Assembly (NCBI GenBank): GCA_021397835.1
Contig: JAJFZO010000229.1
Span: 7,091,001-7,155,000 of the forward strand
DNA: 64,000 nt
Direction: 5' to 3'
DNA from: Moringa oleifera
Lineage: Eukaryota; Streptophyta; Magnoliopsida; Brassicales; Moringaceae
Numbering within the stretch: the stretch's first letter is position 1; each line of letters opens with the position of its first letter. The notes under the pieces are model-generated. The model was not told where the DNA came from. It worked only from the letters and a program-made list of their open reading frames with translations, and made no database searches. This document shows positions 11,275 through 22,441 of the stretch, piece by piece. A program made the translations under genes and the position numbers.

Positions 11275-11347
11275 TCCTTGCGACCATACTCCTCCCAGAA
11301 CCCAAAGACTTTGATTTCTCATAAGGTACCAGCGGAGTCCTAAAAGC

Positions 11348-11395
<48 letters not shown>

Positions 11396-12383
11396 AGTAT
11401 TTGATCGTCTTCGAGCCCCCATCTTTTGTTCTTGATTAATGAAAACATCCTTGGTAAATGCTTTTGCAGTTGTTCGTCTTTCATAATTTCAAGAATTTCA
11501 TCTCTGACTAGGAAATACGAATGCCCCTGACTGTCCCTACTAATCATTACTTCGATCCCGAAGGCCAACAGAATAGGATCAAAATCCTATAATGTTATCC
11601 CATCCTAATGTATTCAAAGCGTAGGCTTGCTTTGAGTACTCTAATTTCTTCAAAGTAATAGCACAGGAGGAGCGCGTCGCCGGTAGTAAGGACGAGCCAA
11701 CCGATACACACCGTAGGTGGATCTGCTAACCCCATCCCAAGGTCCAACTACGAGCTTTTTAACTGCAACAACTTAAATATACACTATTGGAGCTGGAATT
11801 ACCACGGCTGTTGGCACCAGACTTGCCTTCCGATGGATCCTCGTTAAGGGATTTAGATTGTACTCACTCCAATTACCAGACTTGGAGAGCCCGAAATTGT
11901 TATTTATTGTCACTACCTCCCCATGTTAGGATTAGGCAATTTATGTGCCTGCTGCCTTCCTTGGATGTGGTAGCCATTTCTCAGGCTCCCTCTTCAGAAT
12001 CGAACCCTAATTCTCCGTTACCCGTCACCACCATAATAGGCAACTATCCTACCATCGAAAGTTCATAGGGCAAAATTTTGAATGATGCGTCGTCGACACG
12101 ATGGCCTTGCGATCGGTTGAGTTTATCATGAATCATTAGAGCAACGAGAGAAACCCGCATTGACTTTTTATCTAATAAATGTGCCCCTTCCATAAGTCAG
12201 GGTTTGTTGCACGTATTAGCTCTAGAATTACTATGGTTATCCGAGTAGTAAGTACCATCAAACAAATTATAACTGATTTATTGAGCCATTCGTAGTTTCA
12301 CAGTCTGAATTAGTTCATACTTACACATGCATGGCTTAATCTTTGAGACAAGCATATTACTACTGGCAAGATTAACTAAGTAG
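10632..12383 (-). rRNA. 18S rRNA, uninterrupted but decayed
   Basis: The 3' end (GGATCATTG type) is at 10,632 and the 5' end (GATCCTGCCAGTAGTCATAT type, here degraded) at about 12,383. The span of 1752 bp compares with about 1.81 kb for intact plant 18S. This is the only 18S in the window without a retroelement: the insertion site of the other copies is empty at about 12,031-12,042. The decoding region near 10,770-10,800 is mutated (minus strand ATACACACTACCTGTCG), and short deletions are visible near 11,045 and 11,215. Probably a pseudogene. Confidence 0.92.
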
Positions 12384-13095
12384 CATCTTCCAAGACGCCG
12401 CGCCAACTAGGATCTAAGCGTGCCGCAAGGCTTGCTGAGGCCAAACCAGTTGCAGTCGTTGTTCAAAATCGATGGGATGTGGGATAAATGCTTTTGCTCT
12501 GATAGGAAGAGGCCGAGGCCACTCCTATCACAACATTTTTTGAACCCGAAAGGACGATCGAGCGCCCGTATGCGAAAGTAACCGCATGCCGAAGCAAGTC
12601 GTGCCCAGAGCACGATGCCCAACTAAGGTTTCAACCCAAGCCCGCGAGGGCCATGGTGCAAAGACAGCCGACTTGAATCATCAAATTCTGTTTGTGAAGG
12701 CTGGCGACACAGGGTCTCGATGTCACCCACGAAAAGCCAAACGTATGGCTCAAGGTCGAGCTTAAAGCAACGTGCTAGCCGACAGTTCGATAGGGGAGCA
12801 TGGAGCCTGCCATTGCGCACGACTAAATCATCACTCACACGCCGCACGTACAAATGGGTAGCAACAGCACCAAATGAGCTGCAAGCAGATGAGTGAAAGG
12901 CCCATCGATCATGCAAGTCATCGAGTGCTGCCACACCCATACCACTAAGCGCAAAATTATTTCGGTAGCGAGGGGCAATTCTTCGATGGCAAAGGACCAT
13001 CGATAAGGCCTTGGCAGCAGGCGTGTCACGCCGTGCCCAGGCTGGTCGTGTGGCTTGCTCGATGCTAACGGTCAACGATTCTTCGATGACAGGGA
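12384..13095 (-). other. 5' ETS remnant
   Basis: Reverse complement of the 18S-proximal ETS at 30,090-30,805 and 45,590-46,290 (shared landmarks include GCGAGCCACACGGCCAGCCT-like and CTCGACCTTGAGCCATACGT-like segments). It ends at about 13,095, fused directly to the IGS array. The distal ETS and the AT-rich promoter region are missing, so this unit has no recognisable promoter. Confidence 0.75.
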
Positions 13096-15708
13096 GCCCA
13101 TGCCGTGGCTGCTGCGGCTGCTAAGGAGTGCCTCCCATGCCCAGGGTTCATGCGATGCGGCTCCCCTGACTTGCTTGCTGGTTACTATGTCAAGGGGCTG
13201 GCTCGCGATGGGCGCACGTGGCCTAGCTGACGTGCCTACCGTGGCTGCACGCTAGGCAAGCGACCTATGTTGTGCCTGCTAGGAGCTGCTGAGGCATGCC
13301 TCTAGTGCCCAGGGTCCGTGTGACAGGGTTCCCCCGGCTTGCTCGCTAGGCACTATATCGAGGAGCTGGCTAGTGATAGGCGCCTATGGCATCGCTGGTG
13401 TGCCAACCACTGCTGCACGCTGGGCAGGCAGCCCATGCCGTGCCTTCTAGGGGCTGACGAGGCATGCCTCTCGTGCCCAGGGTCCGTGCAACACGACTCC
13501 CCTAGCTCGATCGCTGGGCACTATGTCGAGGGGCTGGGACGAGGGGGCTGGCTCGCAATGGGCGCCCGTGGCCTAGTAAGCGCGCCCACTACTGTAGCAA
13601 GCTGGGCAAGCAGCCCATGTCATGCCTGTTAGGGGAAGTCAAGGCATGCCTTCTGTGCCTCGGGTCGGTGCGATACGGCTCCACTGGCTCGCTCGCTGGG
13701 CACTATGTCGAGGGGCTGGCTCGCGATGGGGCCCGTCGCCTGGTAGGCGCGCCCACCGCTGTCGTACGTTGGGCAAGCAGCCCATTCCGTGCCTAGTGGT
13801 GGCTGCCGAGCATGCCTCATTTGCCGAGGGTCCGCGCGATACGGTTCCCATGGCTCACTCGCTGGGCACTATGTCCAGGAGCTGGCTCGTGATGGGCAAC
13901 TATGGCCTGGCTGCGCACCCACCGCTACCGCACGTTGGGCAAGCAGCCCATGCCATGCCTGTTGGGGACTGCTTAGGCATGCCTCCCATGCCCAGGCTCC
14001 GTGTGACGCAGCTCCCCTGGCTCTATGTCGAGGGGTTGGCTCGTGATGGGCGCCCATGGCATGGCTGAAGCGCCCACCGCTACCGCATGCTGGGCAAGCA
14101 GCCCATGCCGTGCCTGCTAGGGGCTTCTGAGGCATGCTTTCTGTGCCTGGGGTCTGTGCAATGCGGCTCCCCTGGCTTGCTCGCTAGGCACTACGTTAGG
14201 CGTCACGGATGGAGGGGTTGGCTTAAGATAGGCGCCCGTGGCCTGGTAGGCACGCCCACCGCTGCTGCACGCTGGCTAAGCAGCCCATGCCATGCCTGGA
14301 GGAGGCTGCTAAGCATTCCTCATTTGCCAATGGTCCGCGCGACACGGCTCCCCTGGCTCGCTCCCTGGGCACTATGTCCAGTGGCAGGGATGAAGGGGCT
14401 GGCTCGCGATGGGCGCCTATGGCCTAGCTGGTGCGCCCACCGCTGCAGCACGTTGGGCAAGCAGCCCATGCCATGCTTGCTGGGGGCTATCGAGGCATGC
14501 CTCCCATGCCCAGCGTCCATGCGACGCGGTTGCCCTGGCTCACTCGCTGGGCACTATGTCGATGGGCTAGCTCGCGATGGGCACCCGTGGCCTCGCTGGC
14601 CCGCCCATCGCTGCGGCACGCTAAGCAAGCAGCCCATGCCGTGTTTGGTTGGCACTGTCGAGGCATGCCTCTCGTGTCCAGGGTCTGTGCGACGTGGCTC
14701 CCATGGCTCACTCGCTGCGCACTATGTCGAGGGGCTGGCTCGAGATGGACGCCTGTGGCCTGGCTGGCGCGCCTATCGCTGCCGTTCGCTGGGCAAGCAA
14801 CCCATGTCGTGTTTGTTGAGGGCTACCGAGGTGTGCCTCCCGTGCCCAGGGTGTCCATGCGATGTGACTCCCTTGGCTCGCTTGCTTGGCACTATGTCGA
14901 GGGGCTAGCTCGTGATAGGCGCCCATGTCCTGGCTGACGCGCCCACCGCTGTCGCAACTGGGCAAGTTACCCATGCCATGCCTGGTGGAGGCTGCGGAGG
15001 CGTGCCTCCCTTGCCTAGGGTCCATGTGACGCGGCTCGCCTGGCTCGCTCGCTGGGCACTATTTCGAGGGGATGGCTCATGATGGGCACCCGTGGCCTCG
15101 CTGGGCAAGTACCTATGCCATGCCTGCTGGGGGCTGCTGAGGCGTGCCTCCTGTGCCCAGGATCCATGAGACGCAGCTCCTCTGGCTAGCTCGCTGGGCA
15201 TTTTGTTGAGGGGCTGCTCGCGATGGGCTCCCGAGGCCTGGCTGGCGTGCCCACTGCCGTGGCACGCTGGGCAAGCAACCCATGCCATGCCTGCTGGGGT
15301 CCGCCGAGGCGAGCCTCCCATGCCCTGGGTCCATGTGACGCGGCTCCTCTGGCTTGCTCACTGGGCATTATGTCAAGGGGCTGGCTCATGATGGGCACCT
15401 GTGGCCTGGCTGACGCGCCCACCGCCGCCTCTCGCCGGGAAAAAAGCCCATGCCATGCCTGCTGGGGGTTGCCGACGCATGGCTCCCGTTCCCAGGGTTC
15501 GTGCAACAGGGGCTGGGATGAGGGGGTTGGCTCGCGATAGGTGCCCGTGGCCTGGCAGGCACGCCCACTGCTGTCCTAAGCTGGGCAAGCAGCCCATGCC
15601 GTAACTGCTAGGGGAAGTCATGGCATGTCTTCCATGCCTAGGGTCCGTGCGATGTGGCTCCCCTAGCTCGCTCGCTAGGCACTATGATAAGGGGCTGGCT
15701 CGTGATGG
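13096..15708 (-). repeat. IGS tandem repeat array, left side of the inversion
   Basis: About 15 GC-rich repeats. The motif AAGCAGCCCATGCC recurs at about 14,096, 14,277, 14,458 and 14,627, giving periods of 181, 181 and 169 bp. The two lengths differ by a ~12-bp segment (CAGGGACGAGGG type) after GAGGGG. Same orientation as the array at 4255-5191. Long open frames such as 14,087-14,908 persist because the longer unit is close to a multiple of three and poor in stops. Confidence 0.9.
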
Positions 15709-15711
15709 GGC
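15707..15711. other. head-to-head inversion breakpoint inside IGS repeats
   Basis: Left of here the repeats read GGCTGGCTCGTGATGGGG (minus-unit sense); right of here they read AGCCATGTCACACGGACCCT (plus-unit sense). Both partners have GGGG at the join, so the exact base is ambiguous. rDNA units point away from this position on each side. Confidence 0.85.
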
Positions 15712-16856
15712 AGCCATGTCACACGGACCCTAGGCACGGGAGGCATGCCTCCACAGCCCCCACCAGGCACGAAATGGGCTGCTTGCCCTTCTTGCGGTGG
15801 TGGTGGGTGCGCCAGCCTGGCCACGGGCGCCCATCGCGAGCTAGCCCACTTGACCTTACCCCTCGACAGAGTGCCCAGTGAGTGAGCCAGGGGAGCCACA
15901 TCGCACAGACCCTGGGCACGGGAGGCATGGATTGCTTTCCCAGAGTGAGACAGCGGTGGGCATGCAAGAAATGGCACGGGTGCCCATTGCGAGCCAACCC
16001 CCTTGCCCCTACCCCTTGACAGAGTGCCTAGTGAGTGAGCCAGGGGAGCCACATCGCACGGACCTTGGGCATGGGAGGCATGCCTCGGCAGCCCCCAGCA
16101 GGCATGGCTTGGGCTGTTTGCCTAGCGTGCGGCAGCGGTGGACTCGTCAGCCAGGCCATGGGCGCCAATCATGAGCCAGCCCCTCGACATAGTAACCAAC
16201 GAGCGATCCAAGGGAGCCACATTGCATGGACCTTAGGCACGGGAGGCATGCCTGGACAGACCACAGCAGGCACGGCATGGGCTGCTTGCCTAGCGTGCGG
16301 GAGCAGTAGGCACCAACCTAGCCACCAACGCTTATTGCGAGCCAGTGCCATCGTCCCGGCCCCTCGATATAGTGCCCAGCGAGAGCGCCAGGGGAGCCAT
16401 GTCTCACGGACCCTTGGCATGGGAGCCAGCCCCTCGACATTGTGCCCAGGGAGCAAGCCAGGGGAGCCGTGTTGCAGGGACCCTGGGCGCGGGAGCCGTG
16501 TTACAGGGACTCGAGTTAGTCCACTCGTCCCTGCCTTTAGACATAGTGCCCAGTGAGAATACCAAGGTAGCCCCGTCGGACGGACCCTGGGCACAGGAGA
16601 CACGCCTCGGCAGCCCCTAGCAGGCATGGCCTGGGCGTCTTGCCCAGCGTACGGGAGCTGTGGACCTGGCAGTCAGGCCATGGGCGCCCATTGCGAGCTA
16701 GCCCCTCAACATAGTGCCCTGCGAGCGAGCCAGGACAGCCGCGTCGCACGGACCCTGGGCATGGATGGCAAGCTTCGGTAGCCCCCAGTAGGCATGGCCT
16801 GGGCTGCTTGCCCAACGTACGGGAGTGGTGGGTGCGCCAGCCATGCCTCGCACGCC
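15711..16856 (+). repeat. IGS tandem repeat array, right side of the inversion
   Basis: About seven repeats in plus orientation, marked by GGACCCTGGGCACGGGAGGC-like and CGCCCATTGCGAGC-like segments. Some copies are shortened (16,370-16,530). The array runs directly into the 18S 3' end without promoter or ETS. Confidence 0.88.
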
Positions 16857-16985
16857 CATCAGCTCACGTTGACTATGTCCCTGCCCTTTGTACACACCGC
16901 CTGGTGCTCCTATTGATTGAATGGTTCAGTGAAGTGTTCAGATCACGATGACGTGGGCGGTTTGCCGTTCATGACGTTGCGAGGC

Positions 16986-17016
<31 letters not shown>

Positions 17017-17063
17017 TAAGTCGTAACAAGGTTTCTATAGGTGAACCTGTCGAAGGATCATTA
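16857..17063 (+). rRNA. 18S rRNA 3' stub
   Basis: Only the last ~205 nt of 18S are present, beginning at ATCAGCTCACGTTGACTATG and ending GGATCATTAT. The decoding-site segment reads CCGCCTGGTGCTCC instead of the conserved CCGCCCGTCGCTCC. The other ~1.6 kb and the ETS are deleted, joining this stub to IGS repeat. Confidence 0.9.
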
Positions 17064-17259
17064 TCAAAAACTCGCTCTCGAGCCCCTCCCCCCTCCTCAC
17101 GCGGCAAGGGTGGGCGGCCTCGTGCCCAAGCCCCTCATCGCGTGTAACAACAAAACCCACAACGCAGGATGCGTTAAGGAACTCGAATGAAAAAGCACGC
17201 CCCAGTCACCTTGATCTCATTGCGCAGTTTACAGTCTTGTCATCCCTAGATGATGTCTA
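17064..17259 (+). other. ITS1
   Basis: Spacer with landmarks AAAACTCGCTC and GCGGCAAGGGTG shared with the other ITS1 copies. Confidence 0.8.
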
Positions 17260-17423
17260 AAATGACTCTCGACAACGGATATCTCGGCTCTCACATCGAT
17301 AAAGAATGTAGCAAAATGCAATACTTGGTGTGAATTGTAGAACCCCATGAACCATCAAGTCTTTGAGCGCAAGTTACGCCCGAAGCCATCAAGCTGAGGG
17401 CACGTCTGCCTAGGTGTCAAGCA
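17260..17423 (+). rRNA. 5.8S rRNA, decayed
   Basis: 164 nt from AAATGACTCTCGACAACGG to GGTGTCAAGC. Changes from the plant consensus include the CATCGATAAAGAATGTAGC segment (normally GATGAAGAACGTAGC). Flanked by ITS1 and ITS2 in normal order. Confidence 0.9.
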
Positions 17424-17640
17424 CTGTCGCCCTCAACCGCCCCGCATCCCTTCAGGGAGGGGAAAGACCATCGAAAAGGCAGATGTTGGCCTCCCGTGCC
17501 CCTTCGGCTTGTGGTTGGCCTAAAAAAGAGCCTCGAGCGTGCCGCATCACGGCTTAGCGATGGTATAGAAAGCCTCGTGCTCCCTTGTGCATGCATCACT
17601 CGCTCACGGCTCACAAACCCAACGATCGTTCGATCGAGAT
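17424..17640 (+). other. ITS2
   Basis: Spacer between 5.8S and 26S, similar to the other ITS2 copies (shared GGTTGGCCTAAAAAAGAGCC block). Confidence 0.8.
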
Positions 17641-17893
17641 GTGATCCTAGGTCAGGCAAGACCAACCATTGAGTTTAAGCATATCAATAAGCGAAGGAAA
17701 AGAAACTAAGAAGGATTCCACTAATAATGACGAGCGAATCGGGAAAAGCCCAGCTTGAAAATCGTGCGCCCTCAGCTCCTGAATTATAGTATGGAGAAGT
17801 GTCCTTAGTGACGGACCGAGGCCTAAGTCCCCTAGAAAGGGGTGTCAGAGAAGGTGAAAGCCCCGTCTCGCTCGAACCCTGTCACACCACGAT

Positions 17894-17931
<38 letters not shown>

Positions 17932-18561
17932 TAATATGGCGATAAATTTCGTCCAAGGTTAAATATGGGCGAGAGACTGATAGTGAACAAGTACCATGAG
18001 GGAAAGATGAAAAGGACTTCAAAAAGAGAGTCAAAAAGTGCTTGAAATTGTCGGGAGGGAAGCAAATAAGGTCCAGTGATGCACCTCGGTCAGATGTGGA
18101 ACGGCCACGAGCCGGTCCATCGATCGACTCGGGGTGCAAACCGACATGGATTGCGATGGCTGCCCAAGCCCGAGCCTTTGATACGCTAGGGGAGACATCA
18201 TTATCGAGATCATGGCTGGCAACATGCTCTCGACTTCGGCTAGTGGGCTCCCCATTTGACTTGTCTTGAAACACGGACCAAGGAATGTGACATGCGTGTG
18301 AGTCAATAGGCGAGTAAACCCTAAGGCACAAGGAAGCTGATTGGTGGGATCCCTTGTGGGTTCACCGTCGACTGACCTTGATATTTTGAGAAGGGTTCGA
18401 GTGCGAGCATGCTTGTCGAGACCTGAAAGATTGTGAACTCTACTTGAACGGGGCGAAGCTAGAGGAAACTCTGATAGACGCCTGCAGCGATACTAACATG
18501 CAAATCGTTCGTCTGACTTAGGTATATGGGTGAAAGACTAATCGAACCATCTAGTAGCTGG

Positions 18562-18594
<33 letters not shown>

Positions 18595-19793
18595 TCATAT
18601 GCGAGTTCTATTGAATAAAACCAATGATTAGAGGCACTGGAAGCGCAATGCCATCGACTTATTCTCAAACTTTAAATTAGTACAGGGCAGCTGCTTTGTT
18701 GAGCCATCCTACAGAATCGAAAGCTCCAAGTGGGCCATTTTTGGTAAGCAGAACTGGCGATGCAGGATGAATGAAAGTCGAGTTACGATGCCTAACTGTG
18801 GGCTAACCTAGAACCCACAAAGGGTGTTGGTTGATTAAGACAGTAGGACGGTGGTCATGAAAGTTGAAATTCGCTAAGGAGTGTGTAACAACTCACTCGC
18901 CAAATCAACTAGCCTAAAAAATGGATGGCGCTGAAGCGCGGGACCTATACCCAACTGTTAAGGCAAGGGCCAAGCCCTAATGAGTAGGAAGGCATGGTGG
19001 TCACCGTAAAACTCGAGGCACGAGCCTGGGCAGAGTGGCCATCAGTGCAGATCTTGTTGGTAGTAGCAAATATTCAAATGAGAACTTTAAAGGCTGAAGA
19101 GGGGAAAGGTTCCATGTGAACGACACTTGCACATGTGTTGCTCGATCCTAAGAGATGGGGGAAGCCCACCGGATAGCGCCTCGACACAAGCTTCAAAAGA
19201 GGATCCGATTAAAATTTTAGAACCGGGACGTGGTAGCTGACGGTGATGTTAGGGAGCCCAGAGACGTCGGTAGGGGCCCCAAAAAGAGTTGTCATTTCTG
19301 TTTAATAGCCTGCCCACCCTGGAAATGGCTCAGTCAAAGGTAGGATTCAGCGACTGGAAGAGCACTGCATATCCGATCGTACTAATAACTGCATCAAGTC
19401 TCCAAGGTGAATAGCCTCTGGTCGATGGAACAATGTAGGCAAGGGAAGTCAGAAAAATGGATCCGTAACCTCAAGAAAAGGATTGGCTCTGAGGGCTGGT
19501 CACGGTGGTCCCAATCCCGAGCTTGTTGACTGTCAGTGGATTGCTCGAGCTACTCTCGCGATAAGAGCGGGTCGTAGCGTGCCGGCCAAGGGACGGACTG
19601 GGAACGATTCCTATGGGGGCCTTCCCCAGGTGTCGAACAGTGAACTCAGAACTGGTACGGATAAGGGGAATCCGACTGTTTAAATAAAACAAAGCATTGC
19701 GATGGTCCCTGCGGATGCTCACGTAATGTGATTTCTGCCCAGTGCTCTGAATGCCAAAGTGAAGAAATTCAACAAAGCGTGGGTAAACGGCGA

Positions 19794-19829
<36 letters not shown>

Positions 19830-19935
19830 ATCATCTAATTAGTGACATGCATCAATGGATTAATGAGATTCCCACTGTCCCTGTCTACTATCCAGTGAAA
19901 CCACAGCCAAGGGAATGGGTTTGGCAGAATTAGCA

Positions 19936-19971
<36 letters not shown>

Positions 19972-20922
19972 ACTTTGTGAAATGACTTGTGAGGTGTAGG
20001 ATAAGTGGGAGCCAAAAATGACAAAAGTGAAATACCACTACTTTTAACGCTATTTTACTTATTCCATGAATCGGAGGCGGGGCGTCGCCCCTCTTTTTGG
20101 ACCCAAGGTCTGCTTCGGCCAGCCAATCTGGGTGAAAAACATTATCAGGTGGGGAGTTTGGCTGGGGCAGCACATTTGTTAAAAGATAACACATGTGACC
20201 TAAGATGAGCTTAACCAGAACAGAAATCTTGTGTGGAACAAAAAAGTAAAAGCTCGTTTGATTCTAATTTTCATTACGAATATGAACCGTGACAGCATGG
20301 GCTATCGATCCTTTAGACCTTCAAAATTTGAAGCTAGAGGTGTCAAAAAAGTTGCCAGAAGGATAACTGGCTTGTGGCAGCCAAGCGTTCATAGCGACGT
20401 TGCTTTTTGATCCTTCGATGTTGGCTCTTCCTATCATTATGAAGCAGAATTCACCAAGTGTTGGATTGTTCACCCACTAATAGGAAATGTGAGTTGGGTT
20501 TAGACCATCGTGAGACAGGTTAGTTTTACCCATCGCGATAGTAATTCAACCTAATACGAGATGAACCATTGATTTGCACAATTGGTCATCACGCTTGGTT
20601 GAAAAGCCAGTGGTGCGAAGCTACCGTGCGCTGGATTATGCGGAATGCCTCTAAGTCAGCATCCAGGCTAGAGGCAATGCATGCGCTCGTCACCCGATTG
20701 TCGACTTGCAGTAGGGGCCACTCGGCCCCCAAAAGCACGTGCTGTTGGCCAAGCCCGCGTGGCGGAGGAGCCTTGCGGGCTGCCTTGAAGTGTGATTCCC
20801 ATTGAGCGATGACTAGAATCATTTGTAGATGACTTAAATACGTGACGAGGCATCATAAGTGGCAAAGTAGCCATGCTGCCATGATCCACTAAGATTCAAC
20901 CCTTTGTCACTTCGATTCATCA
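17641..20922 (+). rRNA. 26S rRNA, near full length, decayed
   Basis: Starts at GTGATCCTAGGTCAGGC (normally GCGACCCCAGGTCAGGC), followed by GAGTTTAAGCATATCAATAA at 17,671; ends near TTTGTCACTTCGATTCATC. Length 3282 bp against about 3.39 kb. The sarcin-ricin loop region at about 20,550 reads CTAATACGAGATGAACC, with two changes in a normally invariant motif. Other core segments such as CTCTTAAGGTAGCCAAATGC (19,807) are kept. Likely pseudogene. Confidence 0.9.
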
Positions 20923-21102
20923 TTCCACCTGCCCCTCTCGAATCCTTATAACAATTGTCCCTCTCTTTTTGGCAATCGATGCCCCGAGGTTTGAAATCAT
21001 CCCTCAAGATAATAACCTGGAAAAAGAAGCAAGTCCTTTGGGCTTGTCGAGAATGAGAAACACAAGGGAAAAACACTTGGAAACACATCGAGAAGCATTA
21101 GG
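20923..21102 (+). other. 26S 3' flank spacer
   Basis: Matches 27,280-27,460 (shared GGCAATCGATGCCCCGAGGT and AAGCAAGTCCTTTGGGCTTG). The last ~100 bp of the usual spacer (A-rich/TATATA stretch and CTTGTCCCTCGATG) are missing; it runs straight into IGS repeat. Confidence 0.75.
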
Positions 21103-21850
21103 GAGGCATGCCTCGGCAGCCCCCAGCAGGCACGGCATAGGCTGCTTGCCTAGCATGCAGCAGCGATGGGCACGCCAGCCAAGCCACGGGCACCAATCAC
21201 AAGCCAGCCCACTCGTCCCTGCCCTTCAACTTACTACCCAGCGAGCGAGCCAGGGGAGCCGCGTCGCATGGACCCTGGGCACGGGAGGCATGCCTCAGCA
21301 GCTCCCAGCAGGCATGGTATGGGCTGCTTGCCTAGCATGCAGCAGTAGTAGGTGCGTCAGCCAGGCCACGGGCACTCATCGCGAGCCAAACCCCTCGTCC
21401 CTGCCCCTCAACTTACTATCTAGTGAGCGATCGAGGGGAACCGCATTGCACAGGCCCTACACATGGGAGCCATGCCTCGGCAACCCCCAGCTGGCACGGC
21501 ATGGGCCGCTTGCCCAGCGTGCGGCAGCGGTGTGCGTGCCAGCCAGCCACGGGCGCCCATCGCGAGCCATCCCCCTCATCTCTGCCCATCAACATGGTGC
21601 CAAGGGAGCGAGCAATGGGAGCTGTATCGCATGGACCCTAGGCATGGGAGACATGCCTCGGCAGCCCCTAGCAGGCATGGCATGGGCTGCTTGCCCATCA
21701 TGCGGCAGCAGTGGGTGCGCCCGCCAGGCCACAAGCACCCATCGCAAGCAAGCCCCCTCATCCTTGCCCTCAACATGGTGCCCAACGTGCGAGCGAAGGG
21801 TGTCATAGCAATCCTCAGTAGGCCCGACGCCCGCCTTGCCAGGGGCACCC
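21103..21850 (+). repeat. IGS tandem repeat array
   Basis: About four GC-rich repeats in plus orientation (AGGCATGCCTCGGCAGCCCC, GGCATGGGCTGCTTGCC). A 279-codon open frame crosses it from the 26S flank but has the repetitive, Pro/Ala/His/Ser-rich composition of the other repeat frames. Confidence 0.88.
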
Positions 21851-22441
21851 CACTCAAGCCAGCCGCGAGCATGCTGTGAGGCTCAGCACATGCTGTGGCC
21901 ATTGATTTCATGGGCAGGCTAGGCTTGGCCATGTCCCCTGGTTGCGATGGACCCTGAGGGCAGCCATGGGGTGGCTGGAGGTTCGCTGGACAGGGCAGCC
22001 AGCATGTACCCTAGGCTAGGCAGAGGCACGGCTGCCCAAGCCTGCTCACATCATTGCCATGTTGCAAAATTGGTGTGAATTGACAGTCTTTTCATCACGA
22101 AATTGGTCCCGAAATGACTCAAATAAATCGTGTAATTCATGAGGAGTCTGCCCTGAATTTGGGATCGTTTCGACTCATGGGCTATTTTTGACGAGTTTTT
22201 CAATTTTTGACTGTAGAAAATTGATTTAAAAAAATTTAGTACCCAAAAAATTCTAAAATCTTTTCTGGTGGTAAATATGATTATTCTCCATTTATTTACA
22301 AAATTTTAGCTCAAAATTTCAAGTAAATAACTTTTTAGACCCATTATGACGGCTCAGACATATTGATGTTTCTTCTTGCTGGAGTGAAATTTCATTTAAG
22401 ACTCCTTAAGGGGGACGTGGTCACCTAGCTTGCTGGGTGCC
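21851..22441 (+). other. IGS unique spacer and AT-rich promoter region
   Basis: GC-rich unique spacer (21,851-22,060), AT-rich block (22,070-22,385) and G-rich box, colinear with 29,060-29,670. It stops after GCTTGCTGGGTGCC, where retroelement pol sequence begins abruptly. ETS, 18S 5' part, LTR and gag are deleted. Confidence 0.78.
22391..22422 (+). promoter_or_regulatory. candidate RNA polymerase I promoter / start
   Basis: CATTTAAGACTCCTTAAGGG followed by GGACGTGGTCACC: the same block as at 29,630 and 44,745. Only ~20 bp of downstream ETS survive, so any transcript would enter retroelement sequence. Confidence 0.38.

Noticed and set aside
14087..14908. Long open frame (273 codons) in the IGS array, and similar ones nearby on both strands
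   Set aside because: It repeats with the ~180-bp DNA unit, is open in several registers and strands at once, has low-complexity Pro/Cys/His/Ala-rich composition, and is not conserved in frame between arrays.
13096..15708. Possible CRISPR-like repeat array
   Set aside because: The units are ~170-180 bp head-to-tail repeats without unique spacers, in plant rDNA IGS context.
20969..21808. 279-codon open frame from the 26S flank into the IGS array
   Set aside because: It crosses the boundary between spacer and tandem repeats and shows the same repeat-derived composition; no domain is recognisable.
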